Below are positions 42,029-51,193 of a stretch of DNA of 51,193 nucleotides, one piece after another (within the stretch, counting starts at the first letter, position 1; the number at the start of each line of letters is the position of its first letter). Both the position numbers and the translations under genes were made by a program. Below the pieces are notes generated by a model. That model searched no databases. It saw only the letters and a list, made by a program, of their open reading frames with translations, and had not been told where the DNA came from. The stretch is from Microbispora triticiradicis. GTDB taxonomy: Bacteria; Actinomycetota; Actinomycetes; Streptosporangiales; Streptosporangiaceae. Location of the stretch: assembly GCA_003260025.2 (NCBI GenBank), contig QFZU02000106.1:1-51193 (forward strand), written 5' to 3'.

Positions 42029-42266
42029 GGACGCGTAAAGCCCGGTGTCGCGGCCGTGCGGGGTCGCGAACGCCGTGGGCGTCACGCTGACGGCCGCCCG
42101 GAGACGGCGGGTGCGGGGGCGGGTGCGCGGGCGGCGGGTGTCTCACCGGCCGCCCGCGCCCGCCCGAACTCCTCGCATGACCCGGTCGCGTGGCGCGGCC
42201 CGGACTCGTCGCGAGTGCCCTGGCGCCTCGCACCGCCCGGGCCCATCGTGTGGAAGTCGGCGCGTC

Positions 42267-43670
42267 TCAGAGCTTGGGCTTGTGCGCCTTGTAGAGCCAG
42301 GCGTCGAACAGTGCGTCGAGGTCCTGGCCGGAGAGCCGCTCGGCGAGGTCCACGAAGTCCTTCGTGGTGACCGTGGAGTGCCGGTTCTCCTCCGTCCACG
42401 TGCGCAGCAGCGTGAAGAACGTCTCGTCGCCGATCTTCTTGCGCAGGGCGTGCACGGTCATGGCGCCGCGCGTGTAGATCGCGTCGCCGTCGAACATGCC
42501 GGCGCGTCCCGGATCGCCCGTCCTGAGCTTCCAGAAATCGCTGCCGCTCTTCTTCTTGTAGAGCTTCGCGAAGGTCGTCTCGGCCGACGGGCCGCCGTGC
42601 TGCTCCTCGTACAGCCACTCGGCGTACGTCGCGAAGCCCTCGTTGAGCCAGATGTCCTTCCAGCTCCGCAGGCCGACGCTGTCGCCGAACCACTGGTGGG
42701 CCAGCTCGTGCACGATGACCAGGTCGTCGGCCATGCCCTTGTCGTACACCGGCCTGCCCTGGGTCTCCAGCGAGTAGGAGACGCCGAGCTTGTCGGCGAT
42801 GCCGCCGGTGGACGTGAACGGGTAGGCGCCGAAGACCTTCGACTCCCACCTGATCGCCTTGGCGGTGGTGCGGTGCAGGTACCTGAACTCCTTGGCCAGC
42901 GAGGGGTCGTACGCCGTGATGCTGGGGATGCCGTCGACGGTGCCCTCGGTGACCTTGAACTTCCCGATTGCGACCGTGGCGAGGTACGGCGCCATGGGCT
43001 GGGACATCTCCCACCTCCACGTGCTGTAGCCGCCGCGGACGCCGACGATCCCGGAGTTCTTCGGCTCTCCGTTGGCGAGGACCGTGACGCCGTGGGGCGC
43101 GGAGACCTGGAAGCTGAAGGTGGCCTTGTCGCGGGGGTTGTCGTTGACCGGGAACCAGCTGCGGGCGCCGTCCGGCTCGGCCACGACGACGGCGCCGTCC
43201 GTCGTGTTGATCCAGCCGGAGGCGCCGAGCGCCTCGTCCTGGATCGACTTCGGCCGGCCCGCGTAGGACACCTCGACCGTGAACTTCTCCCCCGACGGCA
43301 GCCCGTGCCGGGGGGTGACGACGAGCTCCTGGCCCTTCCGCCGGTACGCCGCCCGCTTGCCGTTCACCTCGACGCGGCTGATCTTCGGCCCGGAGAAGTC
43401 GAGGTTGAAGCGGGACAGGTTCTTGGTCGCCGTGGCCGTGATCGTGGTGGTGGCGCTGATGTGGTGCGTCTTCGGCGTGAACCTCAGCTTGATCGCGTAG
43501 TGGCCGGCGTCGTACCCGCCGTTGCCCGCGTGCGGGAAGTACGGGTCTCCCAGGCCGGCCGAGCCCGGCGTGTAGGTGTCGGCCCAGGCCGCGGGGGCGG
43601 CGACCAGGGAGGCGGTCAAGGTGAGACCGGCGGCGAGGACAGCCGTCAGGGGGGATGATCTGCGAAGCAT
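42267..43670 (-). CDS. Secreted M1-family zinc metallopeptidase
   Basis: 467 residues from MLRRSSPLTAVLAAGL (43670); ATGs at 43679 and 43697 are alternatives. A signal peptide ends near residue 30 (AAWA-D). The zinc motif is HELAHQW (321-327) with the third ligand Glu344 in WLNEGFATYAE. The substrate-recognition loop reads GVSYSLETQ instead of GAMEN, as in the actinobacterial secreted branch. The C-terminal helical domain of full-length aminopeptidase N is missing, normal for this branch. It probably trims peptides outside the cell. Confidence 0.9.
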   Translation of the reverse strand: MLRRSSPLTAVLAAGLTLTASLVAAPAAWADTYTPGSAGLGDPYFPHAGNGGYDAGHYAIKLRFTPKTHHISATTTITATATKNLSRFNLDFSGPKISRVEVNGKRAAYRRKGQELVVTPRHGLPSGEKFTVEVSYAGRPKSIQDEALGASGWINTTDGAVVVAEPDGARSWFPVNDNPRDKATFSFQVSAPHGVTVLANGEPKNSGIVGVRGGYSTWRWEMSQPMAPYLATVAIGKFKVTEGTVDGIPSITAYDPSLAKEFRYLHRTTAKAIRWESKVFGAYPFTSTGGIADKLGVSYSLETQGRPVYDKGMADDLVIVHELAHQWFGDSVGLRSWKDIWLNEGFATYAEWLYEEQHGGPSAETTFAKLYKKKSGSDFWKLRTGDPGRAGMFDGDAIYTRGAMTVHALRKKIGDETFFTLLRTWTEENRHSTVTTKDFVDLAERLSGQDLDALFDAWLYKAHKPKL

Positions 43671-43825
43671 GAGCACCATCGTGGTGCATCGCGCCACGAA
43701 ATTGACACTTGTTGCGATTTATGAGGGTTTTCCGGCGGAGCCGGATGCCGCTTCAGCCCGGACGCAGGGCTATTGATCACGAATACCCGAAATGGGGGGA
43801 GATCCTTCGATAGGCTCGGGGACCT

Positions 43826-44572
43826 ATGCGGATCGCCAGCGTCTCCTTCCGGTACGGACGGCGCGACCCGTGGGTCCTGTCCGACGCCGATCTGGTCCTC
43901 GGTCCGGGGGACGTCGCCGAGGTCGTGGGCCCCAACGGCACCGGCAAGTCGACCCTCCTGCGGCTCGCCGCCGGGCTGCTCAGGCCTGTGCGCGGACGCG
44001 TGGAGGGCCGCCCCCGGGTCGTCGGGTACGCCCCCGAGCGCTTCCCCGCCGACCAGCCGTTCACGGTGGCGGCCTATCTGCGGCACATGGCGGCGGTCCG
44101 CCGCGTGACCCAGGACACGATCGGCCACTGGAGCGAGCGGCTCGGCATGGACCACCTGCTCGGCCGGCGCCTGCCGGACCTGTCCAAGGGCAGCGCCCAC
44201 AAGGTGGGCCTCGCCCAGGCGCTGCTCGCCGAGCCGGGGCTGCTCGTGCTCGACGAACCGTTCGCCGGACTCGACGCCGCCACCCGCGCCGAGCTTCCCC
44301 GGATCATCGGGGAGATCGGCGCGCGCGGCGGGATCGTCGTGGTGAGCGACCACCAGGGCGACCTGCGCGACTTCCCCGGGCTGCGCCGTTTCGAGGTCCG
44401 CGACCGCGCCGTACGGGAGCTGGAGCCGGTCGAGCGGGCCGGCGAGGAGCCCCTGACCGTGCTGGAGGTGGCGGTGCCCGCGTCGAGGGCCGCGGAACTG
44501 GCCGGCCGCCTGCGCGCCGAGGGCTGCACGGTGCGTAGCACGGCCCGCGTCGCCGGGGAGGCCGCGGAATGA
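43826..44572 (+). CDS. ABC transporter ATP-binding protein
   Basis: 248 residues. Walker A GPNGTGKST, signature variant LSKGSAHKVGLAQALL, Walker B LLVLDEPFAGLD, and H-loop VVVSDHQGD (His present, usual TH replaced by SDH). The Q-loop is YAPERFPADQPF. The downstream gene, overlapping by ATGA, encodes the membrane part, so the pair looks like a small two-component exporter. Substrate unknown. Confidence 0.87.
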   Translation: MRIASVSFRYGRRDPWVLSDADLVLGPGDVAEVVGPNGTGKSTLLRLAAGLLRPVRGRVEGRPRVVGYAPERFPADQPFTVAAYLRHMAAVRRVTQDTIGHWSERLGMDHLLGRRLPDLSKGSAHKVGLAQALLAEPGLLVLDEPFAGLDAATRAELPRIIGEIGARGGIVVVSDHQGDLRDFPGLRRFEVRDRAVRELEPVERAGEEPLTVLEVAVPASRAAELAGRLRAEGCTVRSTARVAGEAAE

Positions 44573-45240
44573 CCTCCGTGATCGCCCTGGCGCGGTTCCG
44601 CGTCGCCGGATACGTCGCCTCGCACCGGGCCCTGCAACCACTGCTCGCGCTGCTCGCGCTGCTCGCGGTCCTCTACGCGACCGCCGTGCCCACCGGTCAG
44701 GAGATCGCCGCCACGGCCGACTCCGCGGCCATGCTCGTGCCGGTGCTCGCGTGGGCCGCCCGCGGCCTGCTGGACACCGAGCCGGACGAGCAGCGCTCCG
44801 TCGCCCTGTCCGCCATGGGAACGCGGGAGCTAGTGAGCGGCCTGCTGGCGGCGTTCGCCTCGCTGCTCGTGCTCACCGCGATCGCCGAAGCCGCGCTGCT
44901 CGGCCGGCTGACCACCGCCCCCACCACCGGCGTGCTGCTGACCGGCGTGTGGCTGCATCTGCTGTCGGCCGCGGCGGGGCTCGCCCTCGGGGCATTGACG
45001 AGCCGCCCGATCCTGCGCTCCCCGGCGGTCTCCACGATGGCTCTGATCTTCGGGTACCTGCTGATGCTGATGCTCAGCCTCACCGGGGCCCGCTGGCTCA
45101 CCGTGCCGGTGATGGGCTGGATGCGGGACGCCCACCACGGAGTGCTGCTGGCGAACGCGCCCCTGCTCACGGCGCAGTCGGTGCTGTGGCCCGCGATAGG
45201 CCTGGCGGCCTACACGTGGCTGCGCCGCACCCGGCCGTGA
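44569..45240 (+). CDS. ABC transporter membrane protein
   Basis: 223 residues with about six hydrophobic segments, among them LLALLALLAVLYATAVP, LLAAFASLLVLTAIAEAALLG, LLSAAAGLALGAL and STMALIFGYLLMLMLSL. It follows the ATP-binding gene with a 4-base overlap, as in ABC-2-type exporters. The protein is not similar to any family I can name. Confidence 0.75.
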   Translation: MTSVIALARFRVAGYVASHRALQPLLALLALLAVLYATAVPTGQEIAATADSAAMLVPVLAWAARGLLDTEPDEQRSVALSAMGTRELVSGLLAAFASLLVLTAIAEAALLGRLTTAPTTGVLLTGVWLHLLSAAAGLALGALTSRPILRSPAVSTMALIFGYLLMLMLSLTGARWLTVPVMGWMRDAHHGVLLANAPLLTAQSVLWPAIGLAAYTWLRRTRP

Positions 45241-45284
45241 CCCGCCGCGGCTGACCCTACGGCCGACTCGCCACGGCCTGCGCG

Positions 45285-46400
45285 CTACGGCTGGGGCGCG
45301 GCGGCGAGCTGGCCGCACGCCCCGTCGATCTCCCGTCCCCGCGTGTCCCGCACGGTGACGGCGACGCCGTGGGACTCCAGGCGGCGTACGAAGGCCCGCT
45401 CGTCCTCGGGACGCGACGCGGTCCACTTCGAGCCGGGGGTGGGGTTGAGCGGGATGAGGTTGACGTGCACCAGCTTGCCCTTGAGCAGGCGGCCGAGCAG
45501 GTCGGCCCGCCACTCCTGGTCGTTGACGTCCTTGATCAGCGCGTACTCGATGGAGACGCGCCGCTTGGTCCTGGCCGCGTAGCTCCAGGCCGCGTCGAGC
45601 ACCTCGGCGACCTTCCACCGCGTGTTGATCGGCACGAGCGTGTCCCTGAGCTCGTCGTCCGGAGCGTGGAGGGAGACGGCGAGCGTCACCGGCAGGCCCT
45701 CCTCGGCCAGCTTGCCGATCGCCGGCACCAGGCCGACCGTGGAGACGGTGACCCCGCGGGCCGAGATGCCGAGGCCCTCCGGCGCGGGATCGACCAGGCG
45801 GCGGACGGCGCCGATGACGGCCTTGTAGTTGGCCATCGGCTCACCCATGCCCATGAAGACCACGTTGGTGACGCGGCCCGGCCCGCCCGGGACCTCGCCC
45901 CTCGCCAGTGCCCGCGCTCCCGCGACGACCTGCTCGACGATCTCGGCGGTGGACATGTTGCGGGTGAGCCCCGCCTGCCCCGTCGCGCAGAACGGGCAGT
46001 TCATGCCACACCCGGCCTGGGAGGACACGCACATCGTGACGCGGTCGGGATAACGCATGAGGACCGACTCGACCAGCGAGCCGTCGAACAGCTTCCACAG
46101 GTTCTTGCGGGTGGTGCCGCCGTCGCAGGTGATCTCGCGTACGGACGTCAGCAGCGGAGGCATGAGCTGCTCCACCAGCCGCTCGCGCAGCGGCGCCGGC
46201 AGGTCGGTCATCTGCTCCGGCGAGCCGGTCAGCCGGGTGAAGTAGTGCCGCGAGAGCTGGTCGGCGCGGAACGGCTTCTCGCCGATCTCGGCCACGGCTG
46301 CCCTGCGCTCGGCCATCGTGAGGTCGGCCAGATGGCGCTGCGGCTTGGCCCGTCGGGGCGCGACGAAGGTCAGCTGCCCGGTCTTCGGCTGCTCGCTCAC
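45285..46400 (-). CDS. rlmN: RlmN, 23S rRNA (A2503) / tRNA (A37) C2-methyltransferase
   Basis: 371 residues from the GTG at 46400 (GGAGATGGAAAGGG upstream); the open frame continues far beyond but antisense to the next gene. The radical-SAM cluster motif is CGMNCPFC (C131, C135, C138), the acceptor Cys362 is in [10 protein letters not shown], and [13 protein letters not shown] and AVSLHAPDD are conserved. It methylates A2503 in 23S rRNA and A37 of some tRNAs, using a methyl-Cys intermediate. In many actinomycetes rlmN sits next to cdsA, which is the case here apart from one intervening gene. Confidence 0.95.
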   Translation of the reverse strand: MSEQPKTGQLTFVAPRRAKPQRHLADLTMAERRAAVAEIGEKPFRADQLSRHYFTRLTGSPEQMTDLPAPLRERLVEQLMPPLLTSVREITCDGGTTRKNLWKLFDGSLVESVLMRYPDRVTMCVSSQAGCGMNCPFCATGQAGLTRNMSTAEIVEQVVAGARALARGEVPGGPGRVTNVVFMGMGEPMANYKAVIGAVRRLVDPAPEGLGISARGVTVSTVGLVPAIGKLAEEGLPVTLAVSLHAPDDELRDTLVPINTRWKVAEVLDAAWSYAARTKRRVSIEYALIKDVNDQEWRADLLGRLLKGKLVHVNLIPLNPTPGSKWTASRPEDERAFVRRLESHGVAVTVRDTRGREIDGACGQLAAAPQP

Positions 46401-46505
46401 GCGAAACCCTTTCCATCTCCTCGCGGCCGTCCTCTTAACGACTGACGCGAGCGGTTCTACATTCTGTCTGGCGGCCGAATCCCGCAGGCCTACGAGAGGT
46501 GAGGT

Positions 46506-47540
46506 GTGGACATCACTGTCGTGCTCACCAGCCCCAACCCCTACGGGAGCCGCACACTGACGATCGAAGCCGACCGGACCTCCTCCGTAGCTTACCTTCG
46601 CGACGCGCGAGGGATCGTCCACGGAGCGGTCTGGCTGGCCAACCACGTCCCGGCCCCCGCCGAGGACGACCCCGCACGGGTGGGCGCCGGGCTGCCGCCG
46701 GTGCTGCCCGCGAACCGCACCACGCGGCCGCAGGGCACCCCGCCGCTCGACCCCGCGGCGCTGTCGGTGCTGTGGTTCGAGGAGGGCGACGGCGTCGCCC
46801 TGTACGAGAACGGCGAACTCCTCGCGGTCATTCCGTCCTGGGCCGACCTCGACCGCGGCCTGCCCGGATACGCCAGGGACGCGGTCGGGGAGTCGCCGTA
46901 CGCCTGGTCGCTCGCCGAGGCGCTGGAAGGGCTCGCCCCCCGCGTGGCCAAGGCCCGCGCCTACTGGCAGTGGCGGCAGGCGGAGGGAAGCTGGGCCACC
47001 TTCCAGCAGTTCGTGCTGGGCCACCTCGACGGCAGGCTCGGCCCGCCGGGGCGCTACTGGGACGTCGGCGGCGACCGCCTGCCGCTCGTCGGCGTCAGCG
47101 AGCGCCCGCCGACGTTCACCAGGGACTACACCGTCCTGTCGACCGTGGGCATGAGCTGCCAGCGGATGCCCACCGCGGAGATGTACGACACGGCGTGCCG
47201 GGTGGAACTCGCGCTCGCGACCAGGCAGGATCCGAGGGTCGCCGCCCGGTTGTTCTCCTGGCTCGGGCAGTACCCGTGGCGGTCGGTGACCTGGCTGGGA
47301 CATGGGCACACGGCCCGCTGGTTCCAGAAGCCGGTGACGTTCCCGCTGGGCGGCGGGCATGAGGGGGTCCTCATGCTGATGGACCCGCCAGGATTACCGG
47401 ATATGTCCGGATTCATGTTTGGCGGGGACGTCGTACGGTGGCTGTGGCTGCTCCCGCTCACCGACGCCGAACTCCGCCTGGTGGCCGAGCACGGACATCG
47501 GGCGGTGACCGAACGGCTCACCCTCACCAGCCGGATCTGA
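46506..47540 (+). CDS. Suppressor-of-fused-like domain protein
   Basis: 344 residues, GTG start with GAGAGGTGAG upstream. The C-terminal half (about 205-340) resembles the bacterial SUFU domain: [54 protein letters not shown], and the end [20 protein letters not shown]. The last block is the most characteristic. The N-terminal 200 residues are not recognised. Bacterial SUFU proteins are often linked with polymorphic toxin immunity, but no toxin gene is adjacent. It lies on the opposite strand between cdsA and rlmN. Confidence 0.75.
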   Translation: MDITVVLTSPNPYGSRTLTIEADRTSSVAYLRDARGIVHGAVWLANHVPAPAEDDPARVGAGLPPVLPANRTTRPQGTPPLDPAALSVLWFEEGDGVALYENGELLAVIPSWADLDRGLPGYARDAVGESPYAWSLAEALEGLAPRVAKARAYWQWRQAEGSWATFQQFVLGHLDGRLGPPGRYWDVGGDRLPLVGVSERPPTFTRDYTVLSTVGMSCQRMPTAEMYDTACRVELALATRQDPRVAARLFSWLGQYPWRSVTWLGHGHTARWFQKPVTFPLGGGHEGVLMLMDPPGLPDMSGFMFGGDVVRWLWLLPLTDAELRLVAEHGHRAVTERLTLTSRI

Positions 47541-47603
47541 CCCGGGGTCGCGGTCGCCGGGCGGTTGGTTGTGAGGCGTACGGTAGTCAGGCGCGGCCGG
47601 TCG

Positions 47604-48548
47604 TCAGGCGGCCGGAACGAGCAGGGTGAGCAGCAGCCACACGGGGACGAGCGTGAACAGCAGCGAGTCGAGACGGTCCATCGCCCCGCCGTGGCCCGGC
47701 AGCAGCGTGCCCATGTCCTTGATCCCGATGTCGCGCTTGATCACCGATTCGACCAGGTCGCCGAGCGTCGCGCAGGTGACTCCGGCCAGGCCGACGACCG
47801 CGCCCTCCCAGTACTCGCCGCCCAGCAGGAAGTGCACCAGTAAGGCGCCGGCGACCACGCAGGCGAGGGTGGACCCGGCGAAGCCCTCCCAGGTCTTCTT
47901 CGGGCTGATGAGCGGCGACATGCGGTGCCTGCCGAAGAAGATTCCGGCGAAGTAGCCCCCGATGTCGCTGCAGACCGTCACCGCGACGAACACGATCACC
48001 CGGTCGGGCCCGTCCTCGGGGGCCAGCAGCAGGGGGACGAACCCGGCGATCAGCGCCGGGTAGGCCGCGACGAACAACGCGGCCGTCGCGTCCCGGACGA
48101 AGCCCTCGGCGCCCTGGAACATCCGCCACGCCAGCAGCACCATCACGGTCACCGCGAACGCGCCGACCAGGAACGTGGCGCCGCCCCAGTACGGGCCGAG
48201 CACCATGGCCGCCATGCCCGCGAGCAGCGGCGCGAGGGGCACCCGCACGCCGTAGCCGCCGAGCGCCTTGACGATCTCGTGAACCCCCACGCCGACGGCC
48301 ACCAGGACCACGACGAGAAACGCCACCTTGACAAAGTAGAGCGAGCCGATGACCACCGCGCCCAGCGCGACGCCGACCGCCACGGCGGCCGGGAGGTTGC
48401 GCCCGGTGCGGCCGGTGGCCTTCCCGGCGTCGCCGGACGGCGCGGCCGCGTCCGCCGGGTCGTCCCTCTCGGTACCGTGCCCGGCGCCGGAGGGGCCGGT
48501 CGCGCCCCCCGCCGGGTTCCGGTCGCCGGCGGCAGCAGTTCCGTCCAC
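47604..48548 (-). CDS. cdsA: Phosphatidate cytidylyltransferase
   Basis: 314 residues from a GTG. After a polar head of about 50 residues, eight or so membrane segments follow. The family signature is near the C-terminus: SPKKTWEGFAGS and GDLVESVIKRDIGIKDMGTLLPGHGGAMDRLDSLLF, with the S-x-x-K-R-x-x-x-K-D-x-x-x-x-x-P-G-H-G-G-x-x-D-R-x-D pattern intact. It makes CDP-diacylglycerol, the precursor of cardiolipin and phosphatidylinositol. Position downstream of frr is the usual actinobacterial order; a strong hairpin separates them. Confidence 0.95.
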   Translation of the reverse strand: MDGTAAAGDRNPAGGATGPSGAGHGTERDDPADAAAPSGDAGKATGRTGRNLPAAVAVGVALGAVVIGSLYFVKVAFLVVVLVAVGVGVHEIVKALGGYGVRVPLAPLLAGMAAMVLGPYWGGATFLVGAFAVTVMVLLAWRMFQGAEGFVRDATAALFVAAYPALIAGFVPLLLAPEDGPDRVIVFVAVTVCSDIGGYFAGIFFGRHRMSPLISPKKTWEGFAGSTLACVVAGALLVHFLLGGEYWEGAVVGLAGVTCATLGDLVESVIKRDIGIKDMGTLLPGHGGAMDRLDSLLFTLVPVWLLLTLLVPAA

Positions 48549-48570
48549 AGCGTCTCACTCTCCATATACG

Positions 48571-48617
48571 CGTGATCCTTGTGCCGCACCTGCCCATGGC
48601 GCGGCACAAGGATCACG
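48571..48617. repeat. 17-bp perfect inverted repeat between frr and cdsA
   Basis: CGTGATCCTTGTGCCGC (48571-48587) and its exact reverse complement (48601-48617) with a 13-base loop. It lies just upstream of the cdsA start on the shared transcript. There is no T-run on the minus strand, so it may be an attenuator, an RNA-processing site, or a dispersed repeat of the genome. Confidence 0.65.
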
Positions 48618-48648
48618 GTCATGCCGTTCGGCCCGGAGGGCCGCGGTG

Positions 48649-49206
48649 TCAGACCTCGAGCAGCTCGGCTTCCTTGTGCTTCAGCAGCTCGTCGATCTTC
48701 GCGACGTGCTTCTGGGTGAGGTCGTCGAGCTCCTTGACCGCGCGGTGGACCTCGTCCTCGCCGGCCTCGCCGTCCTTGACGAGCCTGTCGAGGATCTCCT
48801 TGGCGTGCCGCCGGATGTTCCGCACGGACACCCGGCCGTGCTCCGCCTTGTTGCGGGCGACCTTGATGTACTCCTTGCGGCGTTCCTCCGACAGCTCGGG
48901 GAACACCACGCGGATCACGGTGCCGTCGTTGCTGGGGTTGACGCCGAGGTCGCTGTCGCGGATGGCCCTCTCGACCCCGTTCAGCGAGCCCTTGTCGTAC
49001 GGCTGGATGAGCACCATGCGCGCCTCGGGGACGTGGAACGACGCGAGCTGCTGGATGGGCGTCGGCGACCCGTAGTAGTCAACGTTGATCTTGTTGAACA
49101 TCGAGGGCGTCACGCGGCCGGTGCGGATGCTCGCAAAGTCGTCCTTGGCGACCGTCACCGCCTTGTCCATCTTCTCCTCGGCCTCGAGGAGGGTTTCGTC
49201 GATCAC
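48649..49206 (-). CDS. frr: Ribosome recycling factor
   Basis: 185 residues, exact family length. [72 protein letters not shown] and [15 protein letters not shown] are canonical. Releases spent 70S ribosomes from mRNA with EF-G. Spaced 9 bases after pyrH, in the standard tsf-pyrH-frr order. Confidence 0.97.
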   Translation of the reverse strand: MIDETLLEAEEKMDKAVTVAKDDFASIRTGRVTPSMFNKINVDYYGSPTPIQQLASFHVPEARMVLIQPYDKGSLNGVERAIRDSDLGVNPSNDGTVIRVVFPELSEERRKEYIKVARNKAEHGRVSVRNIRRHAKEILDRLVKDGEAGEDEVHRAVKELDDLTQKHVAKIDELLKHKEAELLEV

Positions 49207-49215
49207 TGCGGCTCC

Positions 49216-50866
<1,651 letters not shown>

Positions 50867-50951
50867 TGTCCAATTTCCTCTTCGGGACCCGGATGCGAAT
50901 CGTCGTGGGGGCGGGGCCGGCCGTGTGGCGCGCCCGCCCGGTGGAGCCGTG

Positions 50952-50981
50952 GGCGCCGGTGCCCGGTGCGGCACCGGCGCC
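50952..50981 (-). terminator. Hairpin between rpsB and tsf
   Basis: Perfect 12-bp arms GGCGCCGGTGCC (50952-50963) and GGCACCGGCGCC (50970-50981) in the 192-base rpsB-tsf gap. Likely a partial terminator setting the S2 to EF-Ts ratio. Confidence 0.5.
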
Positions 50982-51058
50982 TGGGACCAGGTCTTCCCTG
51001 GGGTCCCCGCCTGTCGGAAGCGGCCGGAGCCGCGCCGGCGGGGACCGGTGGTCCTACC

Positions 51059-51193
51059 CTAGGCCTGCTCGGCCTGCTCGCCCTGCTCGGCGGCGGGAGC
51101 CTCGGCGGCCTCGGCAGCCGGAGCCTCGGTGGCCGCGGCCTCCGCGGTCTCGGCGGCCGGGGCCTCGGCGGTCTCGGCGGCCGGAGCCTCGGC
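51059..51193 (-). CDS. rpsB: 30S ribosomal protein S2, C-terminal tail only
   Basis: Only the last 44 residues are in the window. The frame ends at TAG (51059-51061) and is an Ala/Glu/Pro-rich repetitive tail (units like APAAETAE, ending AEQGEQAEQA). Such acidic tails are common on actinobacterial S2. The assignment rests on position directly upstream of tsf and on the tail, not on the conserved core, which lies outside. Confidence 0.8.
   Translation of the reverse strand, partial: AEAPAAETAEAPAAETAEAAATEAPAAEAAEAPAAEQGEQAEQA

Noticed and set aside
46401..47360. N-terminal extension of RlmN to 691 residues
   Set aside because: It lies antisense to the SUFU-like gene, and the GTG at 46400 has a ribosome site and gives normal RlmN length.

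Overview
The window is chromosomal DNA from a very GC-rich, high-G+C Gram-positive bacterium. The right end carries the actinobacterial translation and lipid block rpsB-tsf-pyrH-frr-cdsA(-rlmN). Many GTG/TTG starts, F420-type and WYL regulators, an AfsR-like NB-ARC protein and a PucR regulator fit a filamentous actinomycete, probably of the Streptosporangiaceae or a neighbouring family. That family placement is inference; no rRNA or tRNA gene is visible.

Layout. 1-5.4 kb: the C-terminal part of an AfsR/SARP-type ATPase regulator, a repeat-rich intergenic region, an FAD monooxygenase-like protein, a small secreted protein, and a GH18 chitinase that stops inside its catalytic barrel. 5.5-8.35 kb: an accessory patch with a frameshifted IS5-family transposase, a GNAT acetyltransferase, a small membrane protein, a TetR regulator with a good operator, and a gene fragment. 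8.36-15.3 kb: a selenium-binding-protein/methanethiol-oxidase gene translationally coupled to a His-containing membrane protein, then LysE, an LLM oxidoreductase, a VC0807-like membrane protein, SnoaL, an SDR, and a phosphotriesterase-family protein that has lost most metal ligands. 15.3-20.4 kb: a serine hydrolase/response regulator/histidine kinase operon, and a divergent WYL regulator/VOC pair sharing a 23-bp palindrome. 20.4-30.5 kb: a polyamine uptake and oxidation operon (aldehyde dehydrogenase, potA, potD, potB, potC, FAD amine oxidase) with Lrp, a cyclase and a PucR regulator. 30.5-32 kb: a SigJ/ECF41-like sigma factor divergent from an AhpD/CMD protein, with a promoter resembling the ECF41 consensus. 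32-42 kb: a GntR-controlled catabolic operon (binding protein, two-domain ATPase, two permeases, LsrF-like enzyme, GlpD-like dehydrogenase, FGGY kinase). 42-47.6 kb: M1 peptidase, a two-gene ABC exporter, rlmN and a suppressor-of-fused-like protein. 47.6 kb to the end: cdsA, frr, pyrH, tsf and the tail of rpsB, all on the minus strand.

The most interesting system is the GntR operon (32.0-41.9 kb). It combines a clear homologue of LsrF, the last enzyme of autoinducer-2 breakdown, with a kinase and a GlpD-type dehydrogenase, but has neither LsrG nor an LsrB-like binding protein. A chemically consistent hypothesis is that an imported 1-deoxy-ketopentose (or related deoxypolyol) is phosphorylated at C5 and oxidised next to the phosphate. 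That would give exactly the LsrF substrate, 3-hydroxy-2,4-pentanedione 5-phosphate, which LsrF splits with CoA into DHAP and acetyl-CoA. A near-perfect 28-bp palindrome just downstream of a TTGACA-N17-TAGTTT promoter is the likely GntR operator.
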